Source of the DNA: Notospermus geniculatus
Taxonomy: Eukaryota > Nemertea > Pilidiophora > Heteronemertea > Lineidae
Direction of reading: 5' to 3'
Assembly: GCA_002633025.1 (NCBI GenBank)
Contig: NMRB01000011.1
Location: 871,457 to 935,456 of the forward strand
DNA length: 64,000 nt
A program made the translations under genes and the position numbers. Under the pieces are notes generated by a model. The model searched no databases, was not told where the DNA came from, and worked only from the letters and a program-made list of their open reading frames with translations. Below, piece by piece: positions 63,531 to 64,000 of the stretch; position 1 is the first letter of the stretch, and the number at the start of each line of letters is the position of its first letter.

Positions 63531-64000
63531 TGATCATTCCAAAGATCCTAAATGGAGTAATTCACAAGTAACAATCTTCTATTGTTTTGATTTCACTTTC
63601 AAAATTCTATTGCCACACAACATCAGCGTTATTCTTAATAAGACTGTAACTAAATCACTGAATGGGTGTTTTTTTCAATGGCTGACTTTTCAATGACAGA
63701 GGTTGAAGCATTAATACAAATAAGACCCCCACAAATTCATTAACTATTGATTCTAATCCGTCCTTACTCCGTCCATGTCAGTTTGGTTTTACTATGTGTT
63801 AAGATAGTAAAGCAGCTCGACACTCCACCACATTCATCGTCTCGACCATTGATTGATAAAGCCACCTATAGTTTGTAGAAAGAAACATTATGAATTATTG
63901 TACTTGTTTGTTACTTTATATTTATCAGTAAAAATTTTATGTACAAAAGCTCTGTTTGTCCTCATCATTTTAATTTATAACCTTTTCCATAACTCTGTTG

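Overview
The window is animal nuclear DNA. It holds six intron-containing genes, all introns GT-AG, separated by AT-rich intergenic DNA that is dense in short inverted-repeat transposons. The gene set (an axonemal dynein intermediate chain, a Tbx1/10 T-box gene, an SLC22 carrier, 6-pyruvoyl-tetrahydropterin synthase, an EF-hand protein and a TIR-HEAT protein), together with many TAGGCCTA and ACATGTAC words, suggests a marine invertebrate deuterostome. An echinoderm is my best guess, with a hemichordate or cephalochordate possible. The species cannot be fixed from sequence alone. There are two assembly gaps (4727-5253 and 37244-37403).

Layout. 1-6.2 kb is intergenic repeats and a gap. 6.2-9.3 kb (minus) is a nine-exon gene for an N-myristoyl-type TIR domain fused to HEAT repeats. 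9.4-15.9 kb is an AGGCCT-rich block, a second copy of the repeat that opens the window, and a fold-back element of about 3.5 kb carrying a transposon-type ORF. 15.9-17.5 kb (minus) is a two-EF-hand protein. 20.3-27.9 kb (plus) is the T-box gene Tbx1/10 with a TATA/Inr promoter. 28-31.5 kb is a 1.4-1.5 kb tandem duplication. 32.9-35.7 kb (minus) is an SLC22 transporter. 37.5-40.6 kb (minus) is PTS, whose first three exons lie in a 2.7 kb tandem duplication, so a second intact exon 1-3 set sits at 42.1-42.8 kb. 45.5-62.9 kb (plus) is DNAI1, with 19 confident exons and four further open, phase-0 candidate cassette exons. The last kilobase is its 3' UTR and flanking DNA.

The genes do not form a pathway. 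DNAI1 is ciliary motor machinery, PTS makes tetrahydrobiopterin, SLC22 is a plasma-membrane carrier, Tbx1/10 is a developmental regulator, and the TIR-HEAT protein is a probable NAD-hydrolysing or scaffold signalling protein. The most informative non-genic feature is that segmental duplications preserve empty and filled sites side by side. These expose several mobile elements, including two tiny perfect palindromes (24 and 34 bp) with 8-bp target duplications, and a recurring hammerhead-like stem-loop motif.
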